NCBI GenBank assembly: GCA_964460795.1
Contig: CAYWRU010000008.1
Coordinates: 1 to 64,000, forward strand
Direction: 5' to 3'
Length of the DNA: 64,000 nucleotides
Source: CAZOOM01 sp964460795
GTDB taxonomy: Bacteria; Omnitrophota; Omnitrophia; Omnitrophales; Aquincolibacteriaceae
This document shows positions 26,735 to 36,111 of this stretch, piece by piece (within the stretch, counting starts at the first letter, position 1; every line of letters begins with the position of its first letter). Both the position numbers and the translations under genes were made by a program. The notes below the pieces were generated by a model. The model did not search any database and was not told where the DNA came from. It was given only the letters and a program-made list of their open reading frames with translations.

Positions 26735-27576
26735 AACTAAAGAAAGTTATAGCCGCTCCTGATGTTGTGTTTGGAGAACCGGATCAGTTCGTTTTTATTG
26801 GCGGACCTTGCGTGATTGAAAGTGAAGCCAGCGCGATGGGGCATGCGGAAAAAATCCTGAAGATTTCCCGGGATCTCAAGCTGCCCTATGTTTTTAAGGC
26901 CAGCTACGACAAGGCAAATCGTTCTTCGTACGCCTCCTTTCGGGGCCCGGGAATCGAAGAAGGGCTTAAAATTCTTGCTAAGATAAAAAAAACGTTTGGA
27001 ATCCCGGTGCTGAGTGATGTGCACTCGGAGGAGCAGATTGAGCGAGCCGGAGAGGTGCTCGATATTTTGCAGATTCCTGCATTTCTATGCCGTCAGACCG
27101 ATCTCCTGGTGGCCGCGGCTAAGACCGGAAAAATTGTGAATGTTAAAAAAGGACAATTCCTTTCTCCGTGGGATGCGGAAAATATTGTGGCGAAACTGCG
27201 TGAAGCGGGTACGAAAAAAATTCTTCTAACCGAGCGCGGTGCCTCGTTTGGATATCGGAATCTGGTCAGCGATTTTCGCTCCATCCCTGTGATGCGTGGA
27301 TTTGGAGTGCCGGTGGTGTTTGATGCCACGCATTCGGTTCAGCTTCCCGGTGGGCAGGGAGCATCCTCCGGTGGTATGGCGGAATTTATTCCTGTCTTGG
27401 CGCGCTGCGGTATTGTGGCAGGCGCGGACGGCATTTTTATGGAGGTTCACGAGAATCCTGCAAAAGCTCTTTCCGACGGTCCTAATAATCTGCCCCTTTC
27501 CAAACTCAAAGATCTCCTCGAAATGCTGATGGATCTCAAGCGAGTGATGGTTTCCCGAAGCGAAATTTTAGTATGA
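26731..27576 (+). CDS. kdsA: 3-deoxy-8-phosphooctulonate synthase
   Basis: Condenses arabinose-5-phosphate with phosphoenolpyruvate to give Kdo-8-phosphate. FIGGPCVIESE, FKASYDKANRSS, GIPVLSDVHS and the FDATHSVQLPGG block identify KdsA rather than a DAHP synthase. The conserved VNVKKGQFLSPWD has N at the metal position that in metal-dependent KdsA is Cys, suggesting the metal-independent class (inference). 281 residues. GTG start overlaps the pyrG stop. Confidence 0.94.
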   Translation: MKLKKVIAAPDVVFGEPDQFVFIGGPCVIESEASAMGHAEKILKISRDLKLPYVFKASYDKANRSSYASFRGPGIEEGLKILAKIKKTFGIPVLSDVHSEEQIERAGEVLDILQIPAFLCRQTDLLVAAAKTGKIVNVKKGQFLSPWDAENIVAKLREAGTKKILLTERGASFGYRNLVSDFRSIPVMRGFGVPVVFDATHSVQLPGGQGASSGGMAEFIPVLARCGIVAGADGIFMEVHENPAKALSDGPNNLPLSKLKDLLEMLMDLKRVMVSRSEILV

Positions 27577-28541
27577 AAAAATCCATTCTGAAAACCGCAC
27601 AGGATATTCTAAAAATTGAAGCAGATGCGATTCGCGCTTTGACGCGCGGGATCGGGAAAGAATTTTTGCAGGCCGTGGATTTGATGTACCGATGCGAGGG
27701 GCGTGTGATTGTCACGGGAATGGGGAAACCTGGATTTATTGCTCGAAAAATTTCAGCGACCCTGGCATCCACCGGAACACCCAGTCATTTTCTTCATCCG
27801 GCCGAAGCGGCTCACGGAGATTTGGGCATGGTGACGGATCGCGATATCGTGATTGCAATTTCGCAAAGCGGTGAGACGGAAGAAATTCTTAGATTGATTG
27901 AAGGGATTAAAAAAACGCGTGCCCCGCTGATTGCTATGACGAGTAGTCGGCGTTCAACCTTGGCGCGGCAAGCGGATCTGATACTGGATCTGGGCGTGAA
28001 CCGGGAAGCGTGTCCGCTCAATCTCGCTCCTTCTGCCTCTACGACGGCCTCGCTGGCTATGGGAGATGCATTGGCGTTGTCGTTGCTGGTCAAAAAAGGA
28101 TTTAAAGAAGAGGATTTTGCCACGCTTCATCCCGGAGGAAGTCTTGGCCGCAAACTTCTGAAGGTTCGGGATCTCATGCGGACCGGAAAAGAAAATCCGC
28201 TGGTTCGGGAAGAAACGCCGGTGCGTGAGGCGCTGCTTAAAATTACAGGATCCCGCGCAGGGAGCTGTTCCATTATTGATGCCAAGAAAAAATTGGTGGG
28301 TATTTTTACCGATGGAGATCTCCGGCGAAATCTTCGGAAGCAAGGCGCATCCATTCTTTCCAAGAAAGTGATGGAATTCGCCACGCTTCACCCCGTGAGT
28401 GTGGATCAGGATCGGCTGGCGACCGAGGCTTTGAATATAATCAAGACGCGCCGCATTGACGAACTTCCGGTGGTGGATCAACAGGGCCGGGCGGTCGGAC
28501 TCTTGGATATTCAAGATCTTTTAAGGGCGGGTTTCGCTTAA
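27573..28541 (+). CDS. kdsD: Arabinose-5-phosphate isomerase
   Basis: Converts ribulose-5-phosphate to arabinose-5-phosphate, the first Kdo step. The SIS domain (about 35-190) shows VIVTGMGKPGFIARK, LHPAEAAHGDLG and AISQSGETEE. Two CBS domains fill about 205-322, ending in DELPVVDQQGRAVGLLDIQD. 322 aa is normal. Start overlaps the kdsA stop. kdsC, the Kdo-8-phosphate phosphatase usually found next, is not present; an acyltransferase gene follows instead. Confidence 0.95.
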   Translation: MKKSILKTAQDILKIEADAIRALTRGIGKEFLQAVDLMYRCEGRVIVTGMGKPGFIARKISATLASTGTPSHFLHPAEAAHGDLGMVTDRDIVIAISQSGETEEILRLIEGIKKTRAPLIAMTSSRRSTLARQADLILDLGVNREACPLNLAPSASTTASLAMGDALALSLLVKKGFKEEDFATLHPGGSLGRKLLKVRDLMRTGKENPLVREETPVREALLKITGSRAGSCSIIDAKKKLVGIFTDGDLRRNLRKQGASILSKKVMEFATLHPVSVDQDRLATEALNIIKTRRIDELPVVDQQGRAVGLLDIQDLLRAGFA

Positions 28542-29492
28542 GTGGCTAAGCATCGCTGGTATCGTTATCCGCTCTATCTTGTTTTTCGCGGTCTGGCAGC
28601 CGCTTTGGGCATTTTGCCGCGGCGGGTTCTTTTGATTTTGTCATTTGGAATTGCTGAGATTGCCTATTGGGTGGTGACTCGGCAGCGCCGCATGATGTTG
28701 GAAAACCTTCGAAGCGTTTACGGACGAGAAAAGTCAGAAGCTGAAATTCGGAAAATGGCCCGCGGTGTTTTTCGCACGGCTGCACTGAATGGGGCGGACA
28801 TCCTGGGATTTCACAAGCTGACGGGTGAGAAGATCCGGAAGTTTTGCGACATTGAGGAAATGCTCCGGGTATATAATCAGCTTTTGGCCGAAGGCAAGGG
28901 CGTTCTTTCGATCACAGCCCACCTGGGCAATTGGGAGTTTCTAGCAGCGGCTGTTTTTATGAATGGAATTCCTGGCGGCGTGGTGGGGCGCAAGATTTAT
29001 TTTGAACCCTACAATGATTGGATTGCTGCGATTCGGAAATCAGTCAATACCGATACTTTGTTCAGGGAAAACGCGGTTCGGGGAGTTTTGCGGCGGCTTG
29101 CGGCTGGCGAAGTAATCGGAATTTTGCCGGATCAGGACATCGATAGTTTAAGCGGCATCTTTGTAAATTATTTTGGCCGGCCGGCCCACACTCCGGATTC
29201 ACCGGTCCGGATTGCGATGAAGACCGGGGCTCCGATGCTGATTAATTTTTTAGTCCATGAGTCCTGGGACCGCTACCGGTGGGTGAATGGCGGAGTGATT
29301 CGGCCTTCGGAGTCGAAGGACCGGAGTGACGCCGCGGTTCGCCGTTACACAGAAGCCATGGCTGCCGCGTTTGAGGTTGCCATTCGAAAATATCCTGAGC
29401 AATGGATGTGGATGCACAATCGTTGGAAGACACAACCGGTTCAAGGAACTGTTCATCAAGAAACTGAAAAAGCAGCGGGGCATTCAATATGA
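28542..29492 (+). CDS. LpxL/HtrB-type lipid A acyltransferase
   Basis: A late acyltransferase of lipid A assembly at the inner membrane. An N-terminal hydrophobic helix precedes the HLGNWEF catalytic motif near residue 127. GILPDQDID and the PDSPVRIAMKTGAPM stretch form the acyl pocket region. The closing YPEQWMWMHNRWKT is the family signature. 316 residues. The GTG start follows the kdsD stop with no gap. It is one of three LpxL-like units in the window; which acyl position each serves cannot be read. Confidence 0.9.
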   Translation: MAKHRWYRYPLYLVFRGLAAALGILPRRVLLILSFGIAEIAYWVVTRQRRMMLENLRSVYGREKSEAEIRKMARGVFRTAALNGADILGFHKLTGEKIRKFCDIEEMLRVYNQLLAEGKGVLSITAHLGNWEFLAAAVFMNGIPGGVVGRKIYFEPYNDWIAAIRKSVNTDTLFRENAVRGVLRRLAAGEVIGILPDQDIDSLSGIFVNYFGRPAHTPDSPVRIAMKTGAPMLINFLVHESWDRYRWVNGGVIRPSESKDRSDAAVRRYTEAMAAAFEVAIRKYPEQWMWMHNRWKTQPVQGTVHQETEKAAGHSI

Positions 29493-30367
29493 AACGGATT
29501 ATCTTAGCAGTGTTGGGATTCATCCTTCTCTATTTTGGAGTGGTGCAGCTTCAAATCGTCTGGGTCAGACATAAAGCAGCTTCAAGTCAAGCCCTGGAGT
29601 CAGGTGAGCGCGCGGATCACACGGTTCGTGTCTTCACTTTTTCAAAATATAATTCAAGTGGCGGTAAAGAAATTGAGATTGAAGGCGACACTGCAAATTT
29701 GCTAGATGAAGTGGTTTTGCTTTCTAATGTAATGGCCAAGGCCTATGCCGAAGAAGTTGCGGTCACGATTACTTCAGATCAAGGAAAGTATAGAAAAAAC
29801 GCGAACCAGGTAGATCTTGAAAAAAATGTAGTGGCTACGACCGATAATGGGACGCGTCTTCTGACAGAGATGCTCATCATCCATCCGAGTGAGCGGACCA
29901 TGGAGACGCAGCTTCAGGCTCAGGTCAAAAAAGATAATATCGATATCGAGGGGCTCGGCGCAGCCGGGGATACCAATCTCAAAAAAGTTCAATTTAAGAA
30001 AAATGTTACGGTGGTGATTCAGGACACTCAGGATAAAGCCAAAAAGCCCACGGTCATTACCTGCGACGGGCCGCTCGTCATTGATTATGAAAAAAACATC
30101 GCGCACTTTAAAAAGAACGTTATTGCCAAAGATGACCGGGGAACCCTCAAGGCTGATTTAATGGATGTGTACTACAACCGTATCAGCCGCAAGGTTTCCA
30201 AGATTGTGGCGCTGCACAATGTGGTGATTGAGAATCCTGACGGTAATACGACCTACAGCGAAAGCGTGATTTATCTTGCGGAAGAAGGACGGGTGATTTT
30301 GGGCGGTGATACCGAAGCTTTGTACTATGACGATGCAAAATTTAACAAAGAGGACTATGCCATCTAA
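29489..30367 (+). CDS. lptC: LptC/LptA-type LPS export protein
   Basis: 292 residues: one N-terminal membrane anchor (about 4-22), then a long run of beta strands. The first part looks like LptC (bitopic, part of LptBFGC). The second part, from about residue 150, has OstA/LptA-like repeats (VQFKKNVTVV, HFKKNVIAKDDRG, VYYNRISRKVSKIVALHNVV). It may be a fused LptC-LptA or an extended LptC; no separate lptA is seen here. It overlaps the lpxL-type gene and shares one base with lptB (TAATG). Confidence 0.82.
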   Translation: MKRIILAVLGFILLYFGVVQLQIVWVRHKAASSQALESGERADHTVRVFTFSKYNSSGGKEIEIEGDTANLLDEVVLLSNVMAKAYAEEVAVTITSDQGKYRKNANQVDLEKNVVATTDNGTRLLTEMLIIHPSERTMETQLQAQVKKDNIDIEGLGAAGDTNLKKVQFKKNVTVVIQDTQDKAKKPTVITCDGPLVIDYEKNIAHFKKNVIAKDDRGTLKADLMDVYYNRISRKVSKIVALHNVVIENPDGNTTYSESVIYLAEEGRVILGGDTEALYYDDAKFNKEDYAI

Positions 30368-31092
30368 TGCACCTTCTAGAAACGAAACAGCTTGTCAAAA
30401 GTTATAAAGGCCGGACCGTGGTCAATCAGGTCAGTATCAATGTTTCCCGCGGAGAAATTGTGGGACTGCTTGGGCCGAATGGCGCCGGGAAAACCACGTC
30501 GTTTTATATGGTCGTAGGCGTGATTCAGCCCGAATCCGGGCGAATTTTGTTTCGCGGCGAAGACATTACCGAGCTTCCCATGTATCAGCGGGCGCGTTTA
30601 GGCATTGGGTATCTTTCACAGGAGCCGTCTATTTTTAGAAAGCTGACTGTGGAAGAAAATGTGATGGCGGTTTTGGAAACGCTGGATATTCCGCAGACGG
30701 AGCGCGATCGGCGGCTGGTGCAGCTTTTAAATGAGCTCGACATTGCGTATCTGGCTAAGAGTAAGGCTTACACACTTTCCGGAGGAGAGCGGCGGCGCTT
30801 AGAAATTACCCGAGCACTGGTCACCAATCCTTCTTTGATTCTCCTCGATGAACCTTTTAGCGGCGTGGATCCGATTGCGGTGTTCGAAGTCCAAAAAATT
30901 CTGCAAAAACTCAAAAACCAGGGCCTTAGCATTCTTTTGACGGACCACAGTGTGCGGGAAACTCTTGCGATTACGGATCGCGCCTACATTCTGTGCGAAG
31001 GGAAGATCGAAGCTTCAGGTACCTCCGAATATTTGGCGTCGGACCCTAAGGCCCGCGAGATTTATTTGGGTGAAAAATTTACTTTAGCGTAG
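30367..31092 (+). CDS. lptB: LPS export ABC transporter ATP-binding protein
   Basis: ATPase powering LPS extraction by LptFG. Walker A GPNGAGKTTSF, Q-loop LSQEPSIF, ABC signature LSGGERRRLEI and Walker B LILLDEPFSGVDP are complete, and the H-loop is in LLTDHSVRET. 241 residues, normal. lptF and lptG are outside the window. hpf follows after 16 bp. Confidence 0.96.
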   Translation: MHLLETKQLVKSYKGRTVVNQVSINVSRGEIVGLLGPNGAGKTTSFYMVVGVIQPESGRILFRGEDITELPMYQRARLGIGYLSQEPSIFRKLTVEENVMAVLETLDIPQTERDRRLVQLLNELDIAYLAKSKAYTLSGGERRRLEITRALVTNPSLILLDEPFSGVDPIAVFEVQKILQKLKNQGLSILLTDHSVRETLAITDRAYILCEGKIEASGTSEYLASDPKAREIYLGEKFTLA

Positions 31093-31108
31093 CAAGGAAG
31101 GATGAACT

Positions 31109-31495
31109 ATGAAAATTCGTGTGACAGCAAAAAAACTGACGGTGACGGACGGAATCCGGACGCATTTGGAAGAAAAACTCAGCCGCTATGATAAATTCGC
31201 ATCCCGGCTTGTGGAGTCCCATGTAATTCTGAAAAAAGAAAAATATTATTATGAGACCGAAATCACGCTTCTCGCAAAACACTTTAAGGCTTTTGGAGAA
31301 GGGAAGAGCAAGGATAATGTTTTTAAGGCGATTGATCAGGCTGCGGAGCGCGTTGAAAAACAGCTGTTAAAGTACCGTGAAAAACTCAAGGATCATAGAA
31401 TCCCGGGAGCGGCCAAGGCTGCGTCCGGATCAGGATCCAGAAAAATTTCAGTTGCAGAACTTTTAGGCGGGGCAGAAGAAGAGGAGGACCGCTGA
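31109..31495 (+). CDS. hpf: Ribosome hibernation promoting factor (short form)
   Basis: Binds the 30S decoding region in stationary phase. 128 residues with the beta-alpha-beta-beta-beta-alpha pattern: VTAKKLTVTDGIRTHLEEKL, strands around SHVILKKEKYYYETEI, and the helix KDNVFKAIDQAAERVEKQL. The tail is short and lacks the dimerisation domain of long HPF. AAGGAAGGA precedes the ATG. It sits between lptB and ptsN, where many Gram-negatives also keep rpoN. Confidence 0.92.
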   Translation: MKIRVTAKKLTVTDGIRTHLEEKLSRYDKFASRLVESHVILKKEKYYYETEITLLAKHFKAFGEGKSKDNVFKAIDQAAERVEKQLLKYREKLKDHRIPGAAKAASGSGSRKISVAELLGGAEEEEDR

Positions 31496-31554
31496 TCAAA
31501 GGAATGCGTATCGTCAAATAGTGTTTTAGAATTCATCATCAAGAAGGTGGAGGT

Positions 31555-32028
31555 GTGAAGGTTATGAAGATCTCGGAATTTTTGGATAAAAAGGGGATTA
31601 AGATCGGATTTGAATCCGTGGAAAAAGCGGATGCTATTTCCGAACTTGTGGATCTCCTGGCCACGGTGAAAGACATTGGAGACAAGAAAAGTATTATGAA
31701 GTCTCTGATGGAGCGCGAATCGCTCGGTTCTACCGGGATTGGTCAGGGAATCGCGATTCCTCACGGAAAAACAGATCGCGTGGGAGAACTCGTGGCTGTC
31801 CTCGGGATTTCTGCCAAGGGCGTTAATTTTGAAGCGCTGGACGGGGAAAGCGTCCATATCCTTTTTCTTTTAGTGGCACCCAAAGATTCTGCGGGGCCGC
31901 ATCTGAAAGCCTTGGCTCAGATTTCCAGAATTTTGCGGGACAGTTATTTTTGTCAGCTGCTTCGGCGCTGCAAAACCGCGGAAGAAGTTTATGAGCTCAT
32001 TCACCGGGAAGAAGAGAAGAAACAATAA
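31555..32028 (+). CDS. ptsN: PTS EIIA-Ntr regulatory protein
   Basis: Phospho-acceptor of the nitrogen-type PTS relay. The phosphorylated histidine is in IAIPHGKT near residue 65, preceded by LMERESLGSTGIG. 157 residues. Either GTG 31555 or ATG 31564 could start it: GGAGG at 31548-31552 is too close for the first and better placed for the second. It lies in one run with hpf, yvcK, ptsH and ptsI, so the phosphorelay is encoded together. Confidence 0.92.
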   Translation: MKVMKISEFLDKKGIKIGFESVEKADAISELVDLLATVKDIGDKKSIMKSLMERESLGSTGIGQGIAIPHGKTDRVGELVAVLGISAKGVNFEALDGESVHILFLLVAPKDSAGPHLKALAQISRILRDSYFCQLLRRCKTAEEVYELIHREEEKKQ

Positions 32029-32041
32029 TTTGGACCTCCCT

Positions 32042-33301
32042 ATGCAATTCTTTAAGTGGCTCTACCCAGGAATCGGAATCAAACGCTGGATCATCCTCTG
32101 TGTGGCGGGTCTGGGTTTGATTGTGCTCGTGGCGCTTGTGGCGATCAAGAGCATTTCAGAGATAAGCATCCTCTTGGCTGCACTGGCCATGGCGGCGCTG
32201 ATTTTCGGAATTTTTCTGGTGTACATGGCCATTAAAAACATGGTGAGAATCTTCATCCGCGCGCTTATGCCTCTTCACCGCGAAGGTCCTCTGGTGGATA
32301 TTGTGGTGCAGCGGCGTCAAAATGATCACTTGCTCCGAGGGCCGCGTGTCGTGGCGATCGGAGGCGGAACAGGGCTGAGCACTCTTTTGAGCGGCATTCG
32401 TTCCTTTACGAGCAACATCACCGCCATTGTGACGGTGACGGATACCGGGGGAAGTTCAGGACGGCTTCGGGATGAAATGGACATGATTCCTCCCGGAGAT
32501 ATTCGAAACTGCCTGGTGGCGCTGGCCGATGCCGGACCGCTCATTCGGGATCTTTTTCAGTACCGATTTGAAGACGGAGAAGGGCTCAAAGGCCACAGTT
32601 TTGGAAATCTTTTTATCACGGCCCTTTCCAAAGTCACGGGAGATTTTGAAAAGGCCATTGCCGAATCCAGCAAAGTGCTGGCGATCCGCGGCCGCGTGAT
32701 TCCTTCCACTTTAGAAAAAGTCACGCTGGTGGGAGAGTTTGAAGATGGGACTATTGTGGAAGGTGAAACTCATATTACCGATATTCATAAAAAATTGCGC
32801 AATATCCGCTTGAAGCCTGAAAATTGTAAAGCCCACTCGGAAGTCTTGGACGCCATTGAAAATGCAGAAATGATTATTTTAGGGCCCGGCAGTTTATATA
32901 CCAGCATTCTTCCTAATTTATTGATTGAAGATTTATGCCGCGCGCTTTTGAAATCTGACGCGTACAAAGCGTATGTGCTCAATGTCATGACACAGCCGGG
33001 GGAAACCGACGGCTACAGCGCTTGGGATCATCTGCGTTCGCTTGTGGAGCATACGGATCCGCGCATTGTGGATGTGTGTTTTGCCAACAAGGGGTTGATT
33101 CCTGACGGCCTTATCCGCAAGTATGGTGAACAGGGTGCGGAGCGGGTCAATATGGATTTAGACAGGATTCGGGAAAAAGGTTACGAAGTTGTAGAGGGAA
33201 GTTTTCTTCAGCTGGATGGTCAAATCCGCCACGATGGCGAGGGGCTGGCCCGGCTGATTTTTGAACATTTTGAAGAACGGACTAAGGCAGTGAAGGTATG
33301 A
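32042..33301 (+). CDS. yvcK: YvcK/CofD-like gluconeogenesis factor, membrane-anchored
   Basis: 419 residues from ATG 32042; an upstream in-frame start would overlap ptsN. Two hydrophobic helices (about 18-68) anchor the protein. The YvcK domain follows: VVAIGGGTGLSTLLSGIR, VTVTDTGGSSGRLR, PPGDIRNCLVALAD, GHSFGNLFITAL and the late LGPGSLYTSILPNLL. The family binds UDP-GlcNAc and supports envelope growth on gluconeogenic carbon in Bacillus and mycobacteria. Its position between ptsN and ptsH suggests PTS coupling. ptsH starts on its stop (ATGA). Confidence 0.9.
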   Translation: MQFFKWLYPGIGIKRWIILCVAGLGLIVLVALVAIKSISEISILLAALAMAALIFGIFLVYMAIKNMVRIFIRALMPLHREGPLVDIVVQRRQNDHLLRGPRVVAIGGGTGLSTLLSGIRSFTSNITAIVTVTDTGGSSGRLRDEMDMIPPGDIRNCLVALADAGPLIRDLFQYRFEDGEGLKGHSFGNLFITALSKVTGDFEKAIAESSKVLAIRGRVIPSTLEKVTLVGEFEDGTIVEGETHITDIHKKLRNIRLKPENCKAHSEVLDAIENAEMIILGPGSLYTSILPNLLIEDLCRALLKSDAYKAYVLNVMTQPGETDGYSAWDHLRSLVEHTDPRIVDVCFANKGLIPDGLIRKYGEQGAERVNMDLDRIREKGYEVVEGSFLQLDGQIRHDGEGLARLIFEHFEERTKAVKV

Positions 33302-33594
33302 GTGGATCTGGAAAGTCTCATCCCAAAGGACTGACGAAAAAATTTGTCATTTGTAATAAATCCGGACTTCACGCGCGGCCGGCCGCACTTTTTGTGCAAA
33401 CGGCGAACCAATTCAAGTGTTCTGTGGAAGTCCAGAAGGATCATGAAAAGGTAGACGGAAAATCAATCATGGGAATTATGATTCTGGCCGCCGGAGTGGA
33501 TTCGGAAATTGTGGTCCGGACCATGGGCCCGGACGCTAAAGATGCTATGGATGCAATCGAGCGGCTGATTGCCAGCAATTTTGGAGAAAAATAA
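33298..33594 (+). CDS. ptsH: Phosphocarrier protein HPr
   Basis: 98 residues. The phospho-histidine lies in NKSGLHARPAAL and the regulatory serine in VDGKSIMGIM, so HPr kinase control is possible, although no hprK is in the window. The N-terminus has about 10 extra residues before the fold. Start overlaps the yvcK stop; ptsI begins 7 bp after its stop. Confidence 0.95.
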   Translation: MSGSGKSHPKGLTKKFVICNKSGLHARPAALFVQTANQFKCSVEVQKDHEKVDGKSIMGIMILAAGVDSEIVVRTMGPDAKDAMDAIERLIASNFGEK

Positions 33595-33601
33595 AACAAT
33601 C

Positions 33602-35347
33602 ATGGAAACACTGAAGGGAATTCCGGTATCTCCGGGCGTGGCTATTGGAAGGGCTTCGGTTTTTATATCCGAAGACTACTTCAATGTGCCTTCGCGCGCC
33701 ATTATTGCGGAGCAGGTTCCTCGTGAAATTGCGCGTTTTGAAGACGCGCTCACTCAGACGCGGGCAGAAATCCTTGGGATTCGTAAAAAAATATCCAGCC
33801 AAATCGGCCGTGAAAATTCAGACATTTTTAACGCGCATCTCATGATCCTGGAAGACCGGACCCTGATCGAAGATGTGTTCTCCCTTATTAAGGAGCGTTT
33901 GGTCAATAGTGAATATGCCTTTACCGTGGTGATGCAGCGCTATTTTACGGCCTTTGCACAAATTGATGACGAGTATCTGCGGGAGCGTGTGGCGGACATT
34001 AAAGATATCGGCCGGCGTCTTCTCAAAAATCTTTTTGGTGAAAAACACGAGCATTTAGATCTAAAAGAAAATCGCGTGATTGTGGCCCATGACCTTTCGC
34101 CTTCTGATACCGCCACAATTGATAAAAATAAATTGCTCGCCATTGTGGCGGAAGTGGGCGGTCCGACCTCGCACATGGCCATTCTCAGCCGTTCCATGGA
34201 AATTCCGGCCGTGGTGGGAACGGATGGAGCCACGCTCAAAATTCAGTCCAGCGACACGGTGATTGTCGACGGAACGCATGGTCTTGTCATTATCAATCCG
34301 GATGCGGCTACGATTGAAGAGTATACCCAGCGCGGCTACCGGATCACAGAACAGATCACGGCCCTCGATAAACTGCGCGATCTTCCGGCTGAAACCAAAG
34401 ATGGCCGGCGGATTTCCTTGGCTGCCAATATCGAATTTCATGATGAGATTCCTTCTGTTATCTCTCATGGCGCGGATGGGATTGGTCTGTACCGTACAGA
34501 ATATTTTTATATGAATCGAACCGATCTTCCGACCGAGGAAGAACAGTACCGGGCCTACAAACAAGTGGCAGATCAGATGAGTGGGCGCTCTGTGATTGTT
34601 CGGACTCTGGATCTTGGCGGGGATAAATTTTTGTCTTCATTGGATGTGCCGCATGAAATGAATCCCTTTTTGGGATGGCGCGCTATCCGTTTTTGTCTGA
34701 CGCGTGTGGATATTTTTAAGGTGCAGCTCCGCGCGATTTTAAGAGCGAGCACGCTCCGCAATCTTAAAGTGATGTATCCCATGATTTCCAATGTCGAGGA
34801 AGTACGTAAAGCGAATCTAATTTTAAATGAATGTAAAAGGGAGCTTGAAAAAGAAGGTTATGATTTTGACTCCAACATTGAAGTCGGAGCCATGATCGAA
34901 ATCCCTTCCGCTGTATTGATCAGCGATATCCTGGCCCAGGAAGTAAATTTTTTCTCCATCGGCAGCAATGATTTGATCCAGTACACGCTTGCGGTCGACC
35001 GGGTAAACGAAAAAATTGCTTATCTTTATGAACCCACGCATCCCGCAATTTTAAAATTGATCAAACAAGTGATTGACAATGGGCATCGGTTCCAGCGATG
35101 GGTGGGCTGCTGCGGAGAAATGGCCGCGGATCCAGCGTTGGCGCTGCTCCTTTTAGGACTGGGGATTGACGAAATCAGCGTGAGTCCGTTTATTTTACCG
35201 AAGGTCAAAAAGACCATCCGTTCTGTGGATTATGAACAGGCGCGCCGCATTGCGGAAACGGCCATCACATTTCAGACCGGGGATGAGATTCGAAATTATT
35301 TAACTGAGCAAATCAAGTTGATTGCTCCTGACCTTTTGGACGATTGA
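33602..35347 (+). CDS. ptsI: Phosphoenolpyruvate-protein phosphotransferase (Enzyme I)
   Basis: Transfers phosphate from PEP to HPr. GIPVSPGVAIG starts the protein at ATG 33602. The active-site histidine is in GGPTSHMAILSRSMEIPAVVG near residue 187. GLYRTEYFYM, RTLDLGGDKF, SIGSNDLIQYTLAVDR and the catalytic GCCGEMAADP form the PEP-binding barrel. About 581 residues. With ptsH and ptsN but no EIIB/EIIC genes nearby, it probably works in regulation rather than sugar uptake. Confidence 0.96.
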   Translation: METLKGIPVSPGVAIGRASVFISEDYFNVPSRAIIAEQVPREIARFEDALTQTRAEILGIRKKISSQIGRENSDIFNAHLMILEDRTLIEDVFSLIKERLVNSEYAFTVVMQRYFTAFAQIDDEYLRERVADIKDIGRRLLKNLFGEKHEHLDLKENRVIVAHDLSPSDTATIDKNKLLAIVAEVGGPTSHMAILSRSMEIPAVVGTDGATLKIQSSDTVIVDGTHGLVIINPDAATIEEYTQRGYRITEQITALDKLRDLPAETKDGRRISLAANIEFHDEIPSVISHGADGIGLYRTEYFYMNRTDLPTEEEQYRAYKQVADQMSGRSVIVRTLDLGGDKFLSSLDVPHEMNPFLGWRAIRFCLTRVDIFKVQLRAILRASTLRNLKVMYPMISNVEEVRKANLILNECKRELEKEGYDFDSNIEVGAMIEIPSAVLISDILAQEVNFFSIGSNDLIQYTLAVDRVNEKIAYLYEPTHPAILKLIKQVIDNGHRFQRWVGCCGEMAADPALALLLLGLGIDEISVSPFILPKVKKTIRSVDYEQARRIAETAITFQTGDEIRNYLTEQIKLIAPDLLDD

Positions 35348-35359
35348 GGAGCTAAGGTC

Positions 35360-36106
35360 ATGAAAGTCATTCTTCTTTGCGCAGGTTATGCGACCCGGCT
35401 TTATCCACTGACCCAGGATCAGCCCAAGGCGCTCCTTCCAATTCAAGACCGGCCCATTTTGGAATGGATTCTTGAAGCGGTTCGTCCGATCCGCAGTGTG
35501 GATGAAGTTTTTGTGGTTACAAACGATCGCTTTGCCGAGCATTTTGAAAAATGGGCCGCGAATCTCAAAATGCCTTGGAAAGTCAGCGCGGTCAATGACG
35601 GTACTACGTCCAATGAGAATCGGCTGGGAGCGATTGGCGATCTCCGCTTTGTGTTGGAAAAAAGCGGTGTCGGAGAAGAAGACCTTCTCGTGATTGCCGG
35701 CGATAATTTATTTAATTTTGATCTGGTGCGGTTTGTGGATTACGGAATTTCTAAGCGGCCGTATCCGGTAATTGCCGTTTATGATGTGAAAGACCGCGAA
35801 CTTGCCAAGCGTTATGGGCTTGTGAAATCTGCGGCCGATGGGAAAGTTTTGGAGTTTTTTGAAAAGCCGGCGAATCCGCCGACCACGTTGGCCTCTTGCG
35901 GAGTCTACTGGCTTCCGGGAGAGACGCGCCGGCTTCTTGACAAGTATTTAACGAGCGGAAATAATCCGGATCAGCCCGGGCATTATATGCGATGGCTGGC
36001 CGAGACTTCTCAGCTCTATCAACTTAATCTTGAAGGACTCTGGTTTGACATTGGCGACCTGGAGTCCTATCACAAAGCCAATGAAGTATTTAACTCGAAG
36101 AGATAA
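35360..36106 (+). CDS. Sugar-1-phosphate nucleotidyltransferase
   Basis: 248 residues with the NTP_transferase fold: ILLCAGYATRLYPLTQDQPKALLP at the N-terminus (split signature G-x-x-T-R-L and PKALLP), VIAGDNLFNF as the metal site, and FEKPANPP then GVYWLPG. It would activate a hexose-1-phosphate for polysaccharide or LPS synthesis; the base and sugar used cannot be told. Last gene of the long operon, followed by a TAGAGAG repeat. Confidence 0.88.
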   Translation: MKVILLCAGYATRLYPLTQDQPKALLPIQDRPILEWILEAVRPIRSVDEVFVVTNDRFAEHFEKWAANLKMPWKVSAVNDGTTSNENRLGAIGDLRFVLEKSGVGEEDLLVIAGDNLFNFDLVRFVDYGISKRPYPVIAVYDVKDRELAKRYGLVKSAADGKVLEFFEKPANPPTTLASCGVYWLPGETRRLLDKYLTSGNNPDQPGHYMRWLAETSQLYQLNLEGLWFDIGDLESYHKANEVFNSKR

Positions 36107-36111
36107 ATTTT

